A DNA stretch of 64,000 bases. Origin: Halomonas urmiana. GTDB lineage: Bacteria > Pseudomonadota > Gammaproteobacteria > Pseudomonadales > Halomonadaceae. Below the pieces are notes generated by a model, which searched no databases, had not been told where the DNA came from, and worked only from the letters and a program-made list of their open reading frames with translations. The first letter of the stretch is position 1, and each line of letters opens with the position of its first letter. The position numbers and the translations under genes were made by a program. Below, piece by piece: positions 57,185-64,000 of this stretch. The DNA is taken from assembly GCF_005780185.1 (NCBI RefSeq), contig NZ_VBUI01000001.1, forward strand, positions 1 to 64,000. The letters are read 5' to 3'.

Positions 57185-57236
57185 CCCCAACGCAGCGCGG
57201 CCCCGATCCTTGGATCGGGGCCGCGCTGCGTTGGGG
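57185..57236. terminator. 25-bp perfect hairpin between recN and fur
   Basis: The 25 bases 57185-57209 are the exact reverse complement of 57212-57236, with only TT between. Sits between the convergent stops of recN and fur. No T-run on either strand, so it differs from a standard terminator. As RNA it would be a long perfect duplex, a possible RNase III target. Confidence 0.75.
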
Positions 57237-57266
57237 TGAGTCGCCGTTCGGGTGATCCCGTCGGCG

Positions 57267-57713
57267 CTACTTCTTCTGGATGCCTTCCTGGCGAGTCGCC
57301 CGGGAGCCCCGCGGCCTCACGTAGAGCACCAGGGCATGATCGACGAGCTCAAAGCCGTGCTCCTCGGCGATCTCCTGCTGGCGCCGCTCGATGGTCTCAT
57401 CGAAGAACTCGACGATCTCACCGCTCTCCAGGCACACCATGTGGTCGTGGTGCTCCTCCTGGGAGAGCTCGAAGACGGCGTGGCCGCCATCAAAGTTATG
57501 GCGGATCACCAAGCCGGCGGTCTCGAACTGGGTCAGCACGCGATAGACGGTGGCCAGGCCCACGTCCTCGCCCGTGTCCAGTAGGGTCTTGTACACATCC
57601 TCGGCGCTCAGATGATGCTTTTCGGAGGCGCTCTCGAGAATCTGCAGGATCTTGACGCGCGGCAGGGTCACTTTGAGACCGGCCTTGCGCAATTCATGGT
57701 TCTGGTCGGCCAT
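57267..57713 (-). CDS. fur: Ferric uptake regulator Fur
   Basis: Iron-responsive repressor, 148 residues. DNA-binding winged helix (LKVTLPRVKILQILE, DVGLATVYRVLTQFETAGLV), metal site region HHDHMVCLESGEIVEFFDE and C-terminal dimer domain with HALVLYV. The CLESGE form has one Cys where some Fur proteins have a CxxC zinc motif, as in Pseudomonas Fur. Divergent from bamE with 72 nt between; no Fur box is evident there. Confidence 0.98.
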   Translation of the reverse strand: MADQNHELRKAGLKVTLPRVKILQILESASEKHHLSAEDVYKTLLDTGEDVGLATVYRVLTQFETAGLVIRHNFDGGHAVFELSQEEHHDHMVCLESGEIVEFFDETIERRQQEIAEEHGFELVDHALVLYVRPRGSRATRQEGIQKK

Positions 57714-57785
57714 GGTCGCTCTTCGCAGTATCGGGTAGGGTCGGTTATGATCGACCGAATCCACGATAGTGAAGAACAGGCGCAA

Positions 57786-58214
57786 ATGCAAAAGCTGACA
57801 AGAATCGTCACCCTTTCCGTCGCCCTGCTGATGATCAGCGGCTGCAGTTACTTCGGGGTTTACAAGCGCGACCTGCCCCAGGGCAACCTGGTGACCGAGG
57901 GCATGGCCGAACAGCTGCGGCCGGGCATGAGCCGCCAGCAGGTCGTCGACCTGATGGGTAGCCCGCTGCTCGAGGCGCCCTTCGATGCCCGCCAGTGGGA
58001 CTATGTCTACCGCCTCGACGAGGCCTACGGCGGCGTCGAGCAGCGGCGCATCACCCTGACCTTCGACGGCGAGCGCGTCGTGAACATCGAGCGGGAGGGC
58101 GATTTCTCGACGGCACCGCCCATCGGCGACGAGCGCGGCATCGGGCCCGACAGCGAAGTCGCCGCAGACGATCAGGACGCGTCGATCGACAACCTCACGC
58201 CGGACCGCCCCTGA
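57786..58214 (+). CDS. bamE: Outer membrane assembly lipoprotein BamE
   Basis: BAM-complex lipoprotein (SmpA/OmlA). 142 residues with a lipoprotein signal peptide, lipobox ISGC and acylated Cys20 followed by Ser (so outer membrane by the +2 rule). The core GNLVTEGMAEQLRPGMSRQQVVDLMGSPLL...WDYVYRLDEAYGG is typical. The acidic C-terminal tail after ~residue 105 is longer than in E. coli. Divergent from fur, as in Pseudomonas (fur-omlA). Confidence 0.96.
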   Translation: MQKLTRIVTLSVALLMISGCSYFGVYKRDLPQGNLVTEGMAEQLRPGMSRQQVVDLMGSPLLEAPFDARQWDYVYRLDEAYGGVEQRRITLTFDGERVVNIEREGDFSTAPPIGDERGIGPDSEVAADDQDASIDNLTPDRP

Positions 58215-58236
58215 GCCAACCCGCGAGCCTGTCCCC

Positions 58237-58271
58237 GACGCCCCGCACCGGCCCCCGCCGGACGGGGCGTC
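58237..58271. terminator. Hairpin between bamE and rnfH
   Basis: GACGCCCCG (58237-58245) with CGGGGCGTC (58263-58271), and inside it CCGGC (58248-58252) with GCCGG (58257-58261). It overlaps the rnfH stop codon. No T-run. The left side overlaps a 24-nt fragment like the right end of the dispersed repeat. Confidence 0.5.
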
Positions 58272-58584
58272 AGCGCGTCTTGGCCGCGGCGCGCTCGGCG
58301 CGCACCGCTTTGGGATCGATCTTGAGCGGCCGATAGACCTCAACGCGATCCCCCGCCTTCAGGCGCTGCGCAGCAGGGTCGCGCAGCCGCTTGCCGAAGA
58401 GCCCCAGGTCGGCATCGCGGAAGCTCGCCGCCGGAAGCTCGGGAAACCGCGCCTCCAGCCCCGCCATCGCGACCGCCTGACGCGCCGTGGTGCCCTCGCT
58501 CACGTTGAGCACCACGATGCACTGCCGCTCGGGCAGGGCGAAGACCACCTCGACCTCGATCGTATCCGGCGCCCTAGCGGCCAT
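58270..58584 (-). CDS. rnfH: RnfH family protein
   Basis: 104-residue beta-grasp (ubiquitin-like) protein, UPF0125. Motifs IEVEVVFALPERQCIVVLNV and GLFGKRLRDPAAQRLKAGDRVEVYRPLKIDPKAVR are characteristic. Function is unknown, despite the name from Rnf clusters in Rhodobacter; in E. coli the homologue (RatB) lies next to ratA, as here. Overlaps ratA by 11 nt, so translationally coupled. Confidence 0.95.
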   Translation of the reverse strand: MAARAPDTIEVEVVFALPERQCIVVLNVSEGTTARQAVAMAGLEARFPELPAASFRDADLGLFGKRLRDPAAQRLKAGDRVEVYRPLKIDPKAVRAERAAAKTR

Positions 58585-59008
58585 AGAGGCTGTCCGCGCG
58601 GCGGGTGAAGGAGTCCACCAGCTGCCCGGCGACCTGCTGGAAGAGCTTGCCGAAGGCCATCCCCAGCAGACGGTTGGCGAACTCGAACTCCAGCTCGAGG
58701 CTGATCTTGCAGGCCCCCTCGCCCATCGGCATGAACAGCCAGCGGCCGCGCAGGCGCTTGAAGGGGCCGCTGACCAGCGACATCTCGATGCGCTCGGGTT
58801 CGATCAGGTCGTTGCGGGTGGTGAAGCTCTGCTCGATGCCGGCACGACCCAGGGTCATCTCGCCGATCAGGTGCGCGTCGTCACGCTCGAGCAGACGGGC
58901 ATTCCGGCATCCCGGGAGGAATTCCGGGTAGCGCTCGAAGTCGTTGACCAGGTCGAACATGTCCTGGGGGGTGTGCCGCACCATGGCGGACCGATTGACC
59001 GTTGGCAT
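58574..59008 (-). CDS. ratA: RatA family START-like protein
   Basis: 144-residue SRPBCC/START-fold protein of the RatA (ribosome association toxin)/COQ10-like family. RatA of E. coli blocks 70S formation when overproduced, while the COQ10-like view is ubiquinone binding; either may apply. Motifs HTPQDMFDLVNDFERYPEFLPGC and SLVSGPFKRLRGRWLFMP are typical. Start at 59008 (MPTVNRSAMVRHT), with GGAGAG upstream. Divergent from smpB, the common order. Confidence 0.94.
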   Translation of the reverse strand: MPTVNRSAMVRHTPQDMFDLVNDFERYPEFLPGCRNARLLERDDAHLIGEMTLGRAGIEQSFTTRNDLIEPERIEMSLVSGPFKRLRGRWLFMPMGEGACKISLELEFEFANRLLGMAFGKLFQQVAGQLVDSFTRRADSLYGR

Positions 59009-59137
59009 TGAGCTCTCCGCTGACTTCACAGTGCCCAGGGCGTATCATGAGCGGTTATTTCAGGCCTTGAATGGTACCACGCTTCCCCCCACATCGAAGG
59101 GGCAGGCGCCACCGGCAGATACAGGACACGAGGTTTC

Positions 59138-59629
59138 ATGGCCAACAAGAAAGGCAAGAGCAAGGGTCCCGGCGGCAACGTCATCGCCCAGAACAAGAAG
59201 GCACGCTTCGAATATCATATCGACGAGACCTTCGAGGCGGGTCTGGTGCTGGCCGGCTGGGAGGTGAAGAGCCTACGCGCCGGCAAGGCGCAGCTCACCG
59301 ACACCTATATCCTGATTAAGAACGGCGAGGCCTGGCTGCTGGGCAGCCACATCACGCCGCTCAACACCGCCAGCACCCACGAGATCGCGGATCCGACGCG
59401 CACCCGCAAGCTGCTGATGCATCGTAAGGAGATCGCCAAGATCTTCTCGCGAACCCAGGAGAAGGGGCACACCTGCGTGCCGCTCAAGCTCTACTGGAAG
59501 AACAACCGGGTGAAGTGCGAACTGGCGCTGGTGACCGGCAAGAAGCTGCACGACAAGCGCGCCACCGAGAAGGACCGCGACTGGCAGCGGCAGAAAGGGC
59601 GCATCATGCGTGAACAAACCAAGGCCTGA
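59138..59629 (+). CDS. smpB: SsrA-binding protein SmpB
   Basis: tmRNA partner in trans-translation. 163 residues: an OB-barrel with [31 protein letters not shown] and a basic C-terminal tail [23 protein letters not shown] that mimics the mRNA path. Directly upstream of the tmRNA gene, as in most proteobacteria. Confidence 0.98.
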   Translation: MANKKGKSKGPGGNVIAQNKKARFEYHIDETFEAGLVLAGWEVKSLRAGKAQLTDTYILIKNGEAWLLGSHITPLNTASTHEIADPTRTRKLLMHRKEIAKIFSRTQEKGHTCVPLKLYWKNNRVKCELALVTGKKLHDKRATEKDRDWQRQKGRIMREQTKA

Positions 59630-59669
59630 GGTGTCACAGAACTGCACATCCTGTTAGGATACGTGCGAC

Positions 59670-60049
59670 GGGGGCGACACGGTTTCGACGCCGGTGACAA
59701 TCCCTGAGGTGCATGCCGAGAGCGTGATGTATCTCGTAAATCCAACATCACGACTAAATAGTCGCAAACGACGACAACTACGCTCAGGGCGCGCTGGCAG
59801 CTTAAACGCCGCTAGCTTCTAGCCCGGCCCGAAGGCAATGTGCCCATTCATTGCTGACGGGATATGAGCCAAGACTGATGGGATCGCGATAGGTGGTGTC
59901 CTCTCGCCTGTCGTTAAACCTTAGAGGAATCGCGTTGCTGGATCCTGGTCGTCGGAGCCAGTGGCGTTAAATCAAATGACGAAACTAAGCATGTAGAGCC
60001 AATGGGTGAGTGCCGGCGGACGCGGGTTCAATTCCCGCCGCCTCCACCA
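59670..60049 (+). ncRNA. ssrA: tmRNA (SsrA)
   Basis: About 380 nt. 5' end GGGGGCGACACGG pairs with the 3' CGCCTCC-A-CCA to form the tRNA-like acceptor, and GGTTCAATTCC gives the T-arm. The tag frame starts at GCA 59764 and ends TAA 59803-59805, coding ANDDNYAQGALAA. Just upstream TGTTAGGAT (59652-59660) is a possible extended -10. The 3' end of tmRNA is often an integration site, but no integrase or duplicate 3' end is seen in the 4 kb that follow. Confidence 0.97.
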
Positions 60050-60064
60050 AACAGTCGACGAATC

Positions 60065-60086
60065 AAGCGCCTACGGGCGCTTTTTT
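60065..60086 (+). terminator. Terminator of tmRNA
   Basis: AGCGCC (60066-60071), TACG loop, GGCGCT (60076-60081) then TTTTT; a compact classical terminator 16 nt after the tmRNA 3' end. Confidence 0.9.
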
Positions 60087-60136
60087 CGTTTCTGTCTGCC
60101 TCTCGCAGACGCCCCCGCCCGACGCCTCGCCCACCG

Positions 60137-61174
60137 TTAGACGGCCACCCCACCCTCGCGCCCCGACTCGACGCTGCTGCCGCGTTCGGCGGTGACGCTG
60201 GGCGCTTCCTCGAAGCGGCGGCGATAGGCGCGAGTGAAGTGCGCCGGCTGGGTGAAGCCGGTGGCCAGGGCCGCCTCGGTCACCAGGCAGCGGCTATCGG
60301 CCAACAGCTGACGCGCCCGGTCTAGGCGCATGCCCAGATAGCACTGACGGGGCGTCTCGCCGAAGTGACGCTGGAAGAGCCGTGTCAGCTGGCGCTGGGA
60401 TTGCCCCGCCAGCCGACACACCTCGGGGATCGGCAGCGCCTGGGCCAGGTTGGCCTCCATCACCGCCAGCGCCCGCACCGCGCTGCGCGGCAACTCCCCG
60501 TAGCGCTGGCGCTTTCCGCCGCCCTCGCCGCGACCCCGCTCGTGTACCAGCTGGCGGCCCACGGCGTCGGCCAGGGCCGGCCCGTAGGCGCGCTCGATCC
60601 ACTCCAGCATCATGTCGATGCTCGCCGCACCGCCGGACCCGGTCATCCGCGTGGCATCGAATTCATAGCGCGCCGGGCTGATCTCAAGCTCCGGAAACTC
60701 GAGCCGGAAGGCCGGCACGCTCTCCCAGTGCAACGCCACCCCACACCCCTCCAGCACCCCCGCCCGGGCCAGGATGAAGGGCGCTGTGTCGAGTCCGCCC
60801 AGCCAGCCACCGTGGGCGGCAATGCGTCGCAGCACGGCCCGGTCCTGGAAGCGCACCGTCGCCTCCGCCTCATAGGAGGAGACGACCATCAGCCGCGCGC
60901 TGTCCTCCAGCGACTCCAGAGCGCCGTCCACGTCGATGCGCACGCCGTTGCTGGCCACCACCGCCTCCCCGTCCGCCGAGAGCAGCCGCCAGGCGAAGAG
61001 ATCGCGGCCGAAACGGTTGGCCACGCGCAGCGGCTCCAGCAAGCAGAACAGGGTCAGCATCGAGAAGCGCGGCACCAGCCACACGTCGAGGGTGTATTCA
61101 GCCTGCTCCGGGGTGAGCAGGGGCGGGGAATCGGGGCGCGGATAGGGCCACGCGCTGTCGGGAGCCTCAATCAT
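60137..61174 (-). CDS. GlxA family (GATase1-like/AraC) transcriptional regulator
   Basis: 345 residues: N-terminal DJ-1/GATase1-like sensor (~30-200, DVWLVPRFSMLTLFCLLEPLRVANRFG, ASNGVRIDVDGALE) and C-terminal AraC-type double HTH (~240-330, IPEVCRLAGQSQRQLTRLFQRHFGETPRQCYLGMRLDRARQLL, then ALATGFTQPAHFTRAYRRRF). Regulators of this build (GbdR, CdhR, ArgR of Pseudomonas) activate catabolic operons for quaternary amines or arginine. The ATG at 61174 was chosen because the longer frame runs antisense through the dioxygenase gene. It faces the dioxygenase operon, 102 nt away, which is its probable target. Confidence 0.9.
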   Translation of the reverse strand: MIEAPDSAWPYPRPDSPPLLTPEQAEYTLDVWLVPRFSMLTLFCLLEPLRVANRFGRDLFAWRLLSADGEAVVASNGVRIDVDGALESLEDSARLMVVSSYEAEATVRFQDRAVLRRIAAHGGWLGGLDTAPFILARAGVLEGCGVALHWESVPAFRLEFPELEISPARYEFDATRMTGSGGAASIDMMLEWIERAYGPALADAVGRQLVHERGRGEGGGKRQRYGELPRSAVRALAVMEANLAQALPIPEVCRLAGQSQRQLTRLFQRHFGETPRQCYLGMRLDRARQLLADSRCLVTEAALATGFTQPAHFTRAYRRRFEEAPSVTAERGSSVESGREGGVAV

Positions 61175-61276
61175 GGCTAATAGAGTCAAGTCTGAGGCCA
61201 ATTTAATCAAGTGATGGTCGTCGCAGGCGGTTATGGTGGAACGCGACCCCGAAGCATAGTCCGTGGAGACGCCGCC

Positions 61277-62395
61277 ATGACACACGTCACATCCCTGGCC
61301 AAAAACCGACGCCTGGTCATCGACCACCACGGCCGGACCCGCGCATTCGCCGCCCTCTGGCTGCGTGAACGCAGTCCCGATGCCGAGACCCTGGACCCGC
61401 GCACCGGCCAGCGCCTGATCGAGGCCGCCGAGCTGCCGCTCACGCTCGCCATCGAGTCGGCCGACGTTCGCGACGGCGAGCTTTCCCTGCGTTTCAGCGA
61501 CGGCCATTGCGGCCTCTTCGCCCTCAAAGCGCTCTTCGACGACGCGCCGAGCGACCCGCCCCAGCGGCTCTGGGCCGCCGCCAGCGCCCCGCGCCCCGAG
61601 GCCGACTTCGCCGCCGCAGTGGAAGACGATGCGGCCCTGCTGGCGATGCTCGAGGCGCTGCATCGCGACGGCTTCGTGCTGGTTTCCGGCGTGCCCACCG
61701 AGGAGCACGGCATGCAGCCGCTGATCGATCGCATCGGCCCGCTGCGGCGCACCAACTGGGGCGGCATCGCCGACGTCAAGTCGGTGGCCAACGCCTACGA
61801 CCTGACCATGACCCAGCGCGGCCTGGAGCCGCATACGGACAACCCCTATCGGGACCCCATCCCCGGCTATATCTGGCTGCACTGCCTGACCAACGCCGCC
61901 GACGGCGGCGACAGCACCCTGGCCGACGGCTTCATGGCGGCACGGCTGCTGCGCGAGCGCGACCCGGCGGCCTACGACTGCCTGACCCGGGTCACCCCGG
62001 GCTTCCACTACCAGGATGACACCACCCACCTCGAGGGCGAGGGGCCGCTGATCGAGCTGGACAGCCAGGGCGAGCCGGTCCGGGTGCGCTACTCCAACCG
62101 CACCGAGCGCGTGCCGGCCCTGCCCCCCGAGGAGCTGGAGGCCTACTACGCCGCGCGCACGGCCTTCTATCGGCTGATCACCGGCGAGGAGCTGACCCTG
62201 CACCTCAAGCTCGACCCGGGCCAGATGCTGATCATGGACAACTATCGCCTGCTGCACGGTCGCAGCGCCTTCCAGCTGGCCGGTGGCGTGCGCCACCTGC
62301 GCCAGGGCTACGTCGACCGCGACAGCACCGCCAGCCGCCGCCGCGTGCTGCGCCGCCAGGCCACCCCCGCCCCGACCGCAGGAGAGCCCGCATGA
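61277..62395 (+). CDS. Gamma-butyrobetaine-hydroxylase-like 2OG/Fe(II) dioxygenase (TmpA-like)
   Basis: 372 residues. An N-terminal DUF971-like part (~8-90) precedes a TauD-type double-stranded beta-helix domain. Facial triad: His186-x-Asp188 (LEPHTDNPYRDPIPGY) and His327 (NYRLLHGRSAF); the 2OG-binding Arg is in RHLRQGY. The Cys residues that bind zinc in the DUF971 part of human and Pseudomonas gamma-butyrobetaine hydroxylases are missing (WLRERSPDAETLDPRTGQR). Family members hydroxylate trimethylammonium compounds; TmpA acts on 2-trimethylaminoethylphosphonate. The HD gene overlaps its stop by 4 nt. Exact substrate unknown. Confidence 0.88.
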   Translation: MTHVTSLAKNRRLVIDHHGRTRAFAALWLRERSPDAETLDPRTGQRLIEAAELPLTLAIESADVRDGELSLRFSDGHCGLFALKALFDDAPSDPPQRLWAAASAPRPEADFAAAVEDDAALLAMLEALHRDGFVLVSGVPTEEHGMQPLIDRIGPLRRTNWGGIADVKSVANAYDLTMTQRGLEPHTDNPYRDPIPGYIWLHCLTNAADGGDSTLADGFMAARLLRERDPAAYDCLTRVTPGFHYQDDTTHLEGEGPLIELDSQGEPVRVRYSNRTERVPALPPEELEAYYAARTAFYRLITGEELTLHLKLDPGQMLIMDNYRLLHGRSAFQLAGGVRHLRQGYVDRDSTASRRRVLRRQATPAPTAGEPA

Positions 62396-63003
62396 ACCAG
62401 GCCACCTTCCGCCACTTCGGCGAGGCCCGCCGCGACGACTGGGCGCTGATCGACGCCCGCTTTCGCGACTACGTCGCCGACGCCCCGCGCCGGGTGCTGG
62501 CCCACCTGCACACCCTGGCCGGCGACACCCACGGCTATCCGTTGGATCGCTACCAGCACAGCCTGCAGACCGCGACCCGGGCGCTGCGCGACGGCGCCGA
62601 CGAGGAGATGGTCGTCTGCGCGCTGCTCCACGACATCGGCGACGACCTGGCCCCGGCCAATCATGCCGAGATCGCCGCGGCGATCCTCGAGCCCTTCGTC
62701 GACCCGCTCAACGCCTGGATGATTCGCCACCACGAGCTCTTCCAGGGCTACCACTACCGCCACTTCTTCGGTCAGGACCCCCACGCACGGGAGCAGTTCC
62801 GCGACCACCCGGCCTTTGACCGCACCGTGCGCTTCTGCGACGACTGGGACCAGGCGAGCTTCGACCCCGACTACGACACCCTGCCCCTGGCGCACTTCGT
62901 GCCCATGGTGGAGCGGGTGCTGGGATGCCCGGTGCGCGGCGGACTGCCGGACCTGGTGGAAGAACCGGTGGAAGAGCCGGTGGACGAGGAGGCAACGCCA
63001 TGA
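62392..63003 (+). CDS. HD-domain protein, probable di-iron (PhnZ/TmpB-like) oxygenase
   Basis: 203 residues. Candidate ligands are His56 (RYQHSLQ), His80-Asp81 (LLHDIGDDLAP), His91 (NHAE), His114 (RHHELFQ) and Asp152 (DDWDQ): the H-HD-H-H-D set of mixed-valence di-iron HD oxygenases such as MIOX, PhnZ and TmpB. HD hydrolases with one metal need fewer ligands. Overlap of 4 nt with both neighbours implies coupled translation. The C-terminus is an acidic repeat (EEPVEEPVDEE). A plain phosphohydrolase remains possible. Confidence 0.85.
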   Translation: MNQATFRHFGEARRDDWALIDARFRDYVADAPRRVLAHLHTLAGDTHGYPLDRYQHSLQTATRALRDGADEEMVVCALLHDIGDDLAPANHAEIAAAILEPFVDPLNAWMIRHHELFQGYHYRHFFGQDPHAREQFRDHPAFDRTVRFCDDWDQASFDPDYDTLPLAHFVPMVERVLGCPVRGGLPDLVEEPVEEPVDEEATP

Positions 63004-64000
63004 GCCAGACCTGTGCCCACCAGCTGCTGCGCCTGCTGGAAGCCTACGGCGTCGACACCGCCTTCGGCATCCCCGGGGTGCACACCATCGAGCTCTACCG
63101 CGAGCTGAGCGAGAGCCGCCTGCGCCACATGACCCCGCGCCACGAGCAGGGCGCCGGCTTCATGGCCGACGGCTATGCCCGCGCCAGCGGCCGCCCGGCG
63201 GCCTGCTTCATCATCTCCGGCCCCGGCATGACCAACATCGCCACCGCCATGGGTCAGGCGCTGGCCGACTCGGTGCCGATGCTGGTGATCTCCAGCGTCA
63301 ACCGCCGCCCGACCCTGGGCCGCGGCCAGGGGCGCCTGCACGAGCTGCCGAGCCAGCAGCAGACCCTGGCCGGCGTCAGCGTCTTCAGCCACACCCTGCA
63401 CGACCCCGAGGCGCTGCCGGAATTCCTGGCCCGGGCCTTCGCGATCTTCCGCGGCGCCCGGCCGGGCCCGGTGCACCTCGAGATCCCCATCGACCTCTTC
63501 GATGCCGAGATCCCCGCGCTGGCGCCGCGCCCCATCGAGGTGTTTCCCCCGGCGCCGGCCCCCGCGGCCACCGCCCGGGCCGCCGAGTGGCTGGCGGGGG
63601 CCGAGCGCCCGCTGCTGCTGCTCGGCGGCGGCTGCGCCAGCGCTCCCGAGGCCGCTCGCGCCCTGGCCGAGCGCCTCGATGCCCCGACCCTGACCACCAT
63701 CAACGCCAAGGGCGTGCTCGGCCTGGATCACCCGCTGGACCTGGGCGCCACCGCCAGCCTGCCCGGCGCCCGGCGGCTGGCCGCCGAGGCCGACGTGGTG
63801 CTGGCGATCGGCACCGAGCTCGGCGAGACCGACTACGACCTGGTCTTCGACGAGGGCTTCCGCCTCGACGGCCGGCTGATCCGCGTCGACATCGATCCCC
63901 AGCAGCTGGGCCGCAATCAGGCGACCGACCTGGCGCTGGTCGCCGACGCCGGCGAGACCCTCGAGGCGCTGTCGGCACGGCTGCCCGAGCCCGGCGAGCA
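63000..64000 (+). CDS. ThDP-dependent acetolactate synthase-like enzyme (partial)
   Basis: Starts in the ATGA overlap with the HD gene and runs off the right edge after 333 codons. N-terminal ThDP Pyr domain with FGIPGVHTIELYRELSESRL, catalytic Glu49 in TPRHEQGAGFMADGYARASG, FIISGPGMTNIATAMGQALADS, then the central domain (LLLLGGGCASAPEA, IGTELGETDYDL). The PP domain lies outside. Closest in feel to 5-guanidino-2-oxopentanoate decarboxylase (AruI) and other acetolactate-synthase-like decarboxylases, not to the biosynthetic IlvB. The substrate in this operon is unknown. Confidence 0.88.
   Translation, partial: MSQTCAHQLLRLLEAYGVDTAFGIPGVHTIELYRELSESRLRHMTPRHEQGAGFMADGYARASGRPAACFIISGPGMTNIATAMGQALADSVPMLVISSVNRRPTLGRGQGRLHELPSQQQTLAGVSVFSHTLHDPEALPEFLARAFAIFRGARPGPVHLEIPIDLFDAEIPALAPRPIEVFPPAPAPAATARAAEWLAGAERPLLLLGGGCASAPEAARALAERLDAPTLTTINAKGVLGLDHPLDLGATASLPGARRLAAEADVVLAIGTELGETDYDLVFDEGFRLDGRLIRVDIDPQQLGRNQATDLALVADAGETLEALSARLPEPGE

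Noticed and set aside
62950-62995. GAAGAACCGGTGGAAGAGCCGGTGG-like short repeat at the end of the HD gene
   Set aside because: It is an in-frame acidic EEPV repeat of the protein tail, common in halophile proteins, and not a separate element.
60049-64000. Genomic island inserted at the 3' end of tmRNA
   Set aside because: No integrase, no duplicated tmRNA 3' end and no composition shift within the visible 4 kb. It cannot be excluded beyond the edge.

Overview
The window is about 64 kb of GC-rich DNA from a gammaproteobacterium. Gene content and order match the Oceanospirillales/Pseudomonadales side of the class: pilTU-yggS-proC-yggT-metXW, dksA-gluQ-cbrAB-pcnB-folK-panBCD, and grpE-dnaK-dnaJ...dapB-carAB-greA-yhbY-rlmE-ftsH-folP-glmM-tpiA-secG-tRNA-rimP-nusA-infB-rbfA-truB-rpsO-pnp with recN-fur-bamE-rnfH-ratA-smpB-ssrA alongside. 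Protein sequences, acidic C-terminal tails and the dispersed intergenic repeats suggest Halomonas or a close relative. This placement is inference from recognised sequences, not a database match.

Layout. 1-322 is non-coding. 0.3-5 kb: tyrS, anmK and the type IV pilus retraction ATPases pilU/pilT. 5-9.9 kb: a co-directional run yggS-proC-yggT-metX-metW-DUF4426-Rieske (PLP homeostasis, proline and methionine). 9.9-12.5 kb: sfsA, an aminotransferase and dksA. 12.6-18.7 kb: gluQ, then a carbon-control locus made of a 58-codon cbrX-like gene, the transporter-kinase cbrA, the sigma-54 activator cbrB and, in the 0.87-kb gap before pcnB, a CrcZ-like RNA with its own -24/-12 promoter and at least seven A-rich CA-motif hairpins. 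18.8-23 kb: pcnB, folK, panBCD. 23.2-24.4 kb: an acetyl-CoA acetyltransferase. 24.6-33.3 kb, minus strand: pnp, rpsO, truB, rbfA, infB, nusA, rimP. 33.5-46.9 kb: tRNA-fMet, tRNA-Leu(GAG), secG, tpiA, glmM, folP, ftsH, rlmE / yhbY, greA, carB, carA, dapB.

Between dapB and dnaJ, which are neighbours in Pseudomonas, sit four extra genes (47.0-51.3 kb). The first encodes a fusion of a Clp1/Grc3-type polynucleotide-kinase domain with an RNase Z-type metallo-beta-lactamase nuclease. The others encode a DMT transporter, a DUF2218 protein and a CorA transporter. 51.3-60.1 kb: dnaJ, dnaK and grpE with a sigma-32 promoter, recN with two LexA boxes, fur, bamE, rnfH, ratA, smpB and tmRNA. 60.1-64 kb: a divergent GlxA/AraC regulator facing a tightly overlapping operon of a gamma-butyrobetaine-hydroxylase-like dioxygenase, an HD-domain protein with a six-ligand di-iron pattern (TmpA/TmpB-like) and a ThDP enzyme that runs off the right edge.

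The least ordinary items are the CrcZ-like RNA, the Clp1-RNase Z fusion, a two-copy repeat family in which heptamer arrays of opposite sense flank a terminator between convergent genes, an 88-bp dispersed repeat with one compensatory base-pair change, and the dioxygenase/HD/ThDP operon. The rest is mostly conserved housekeeping DNA.
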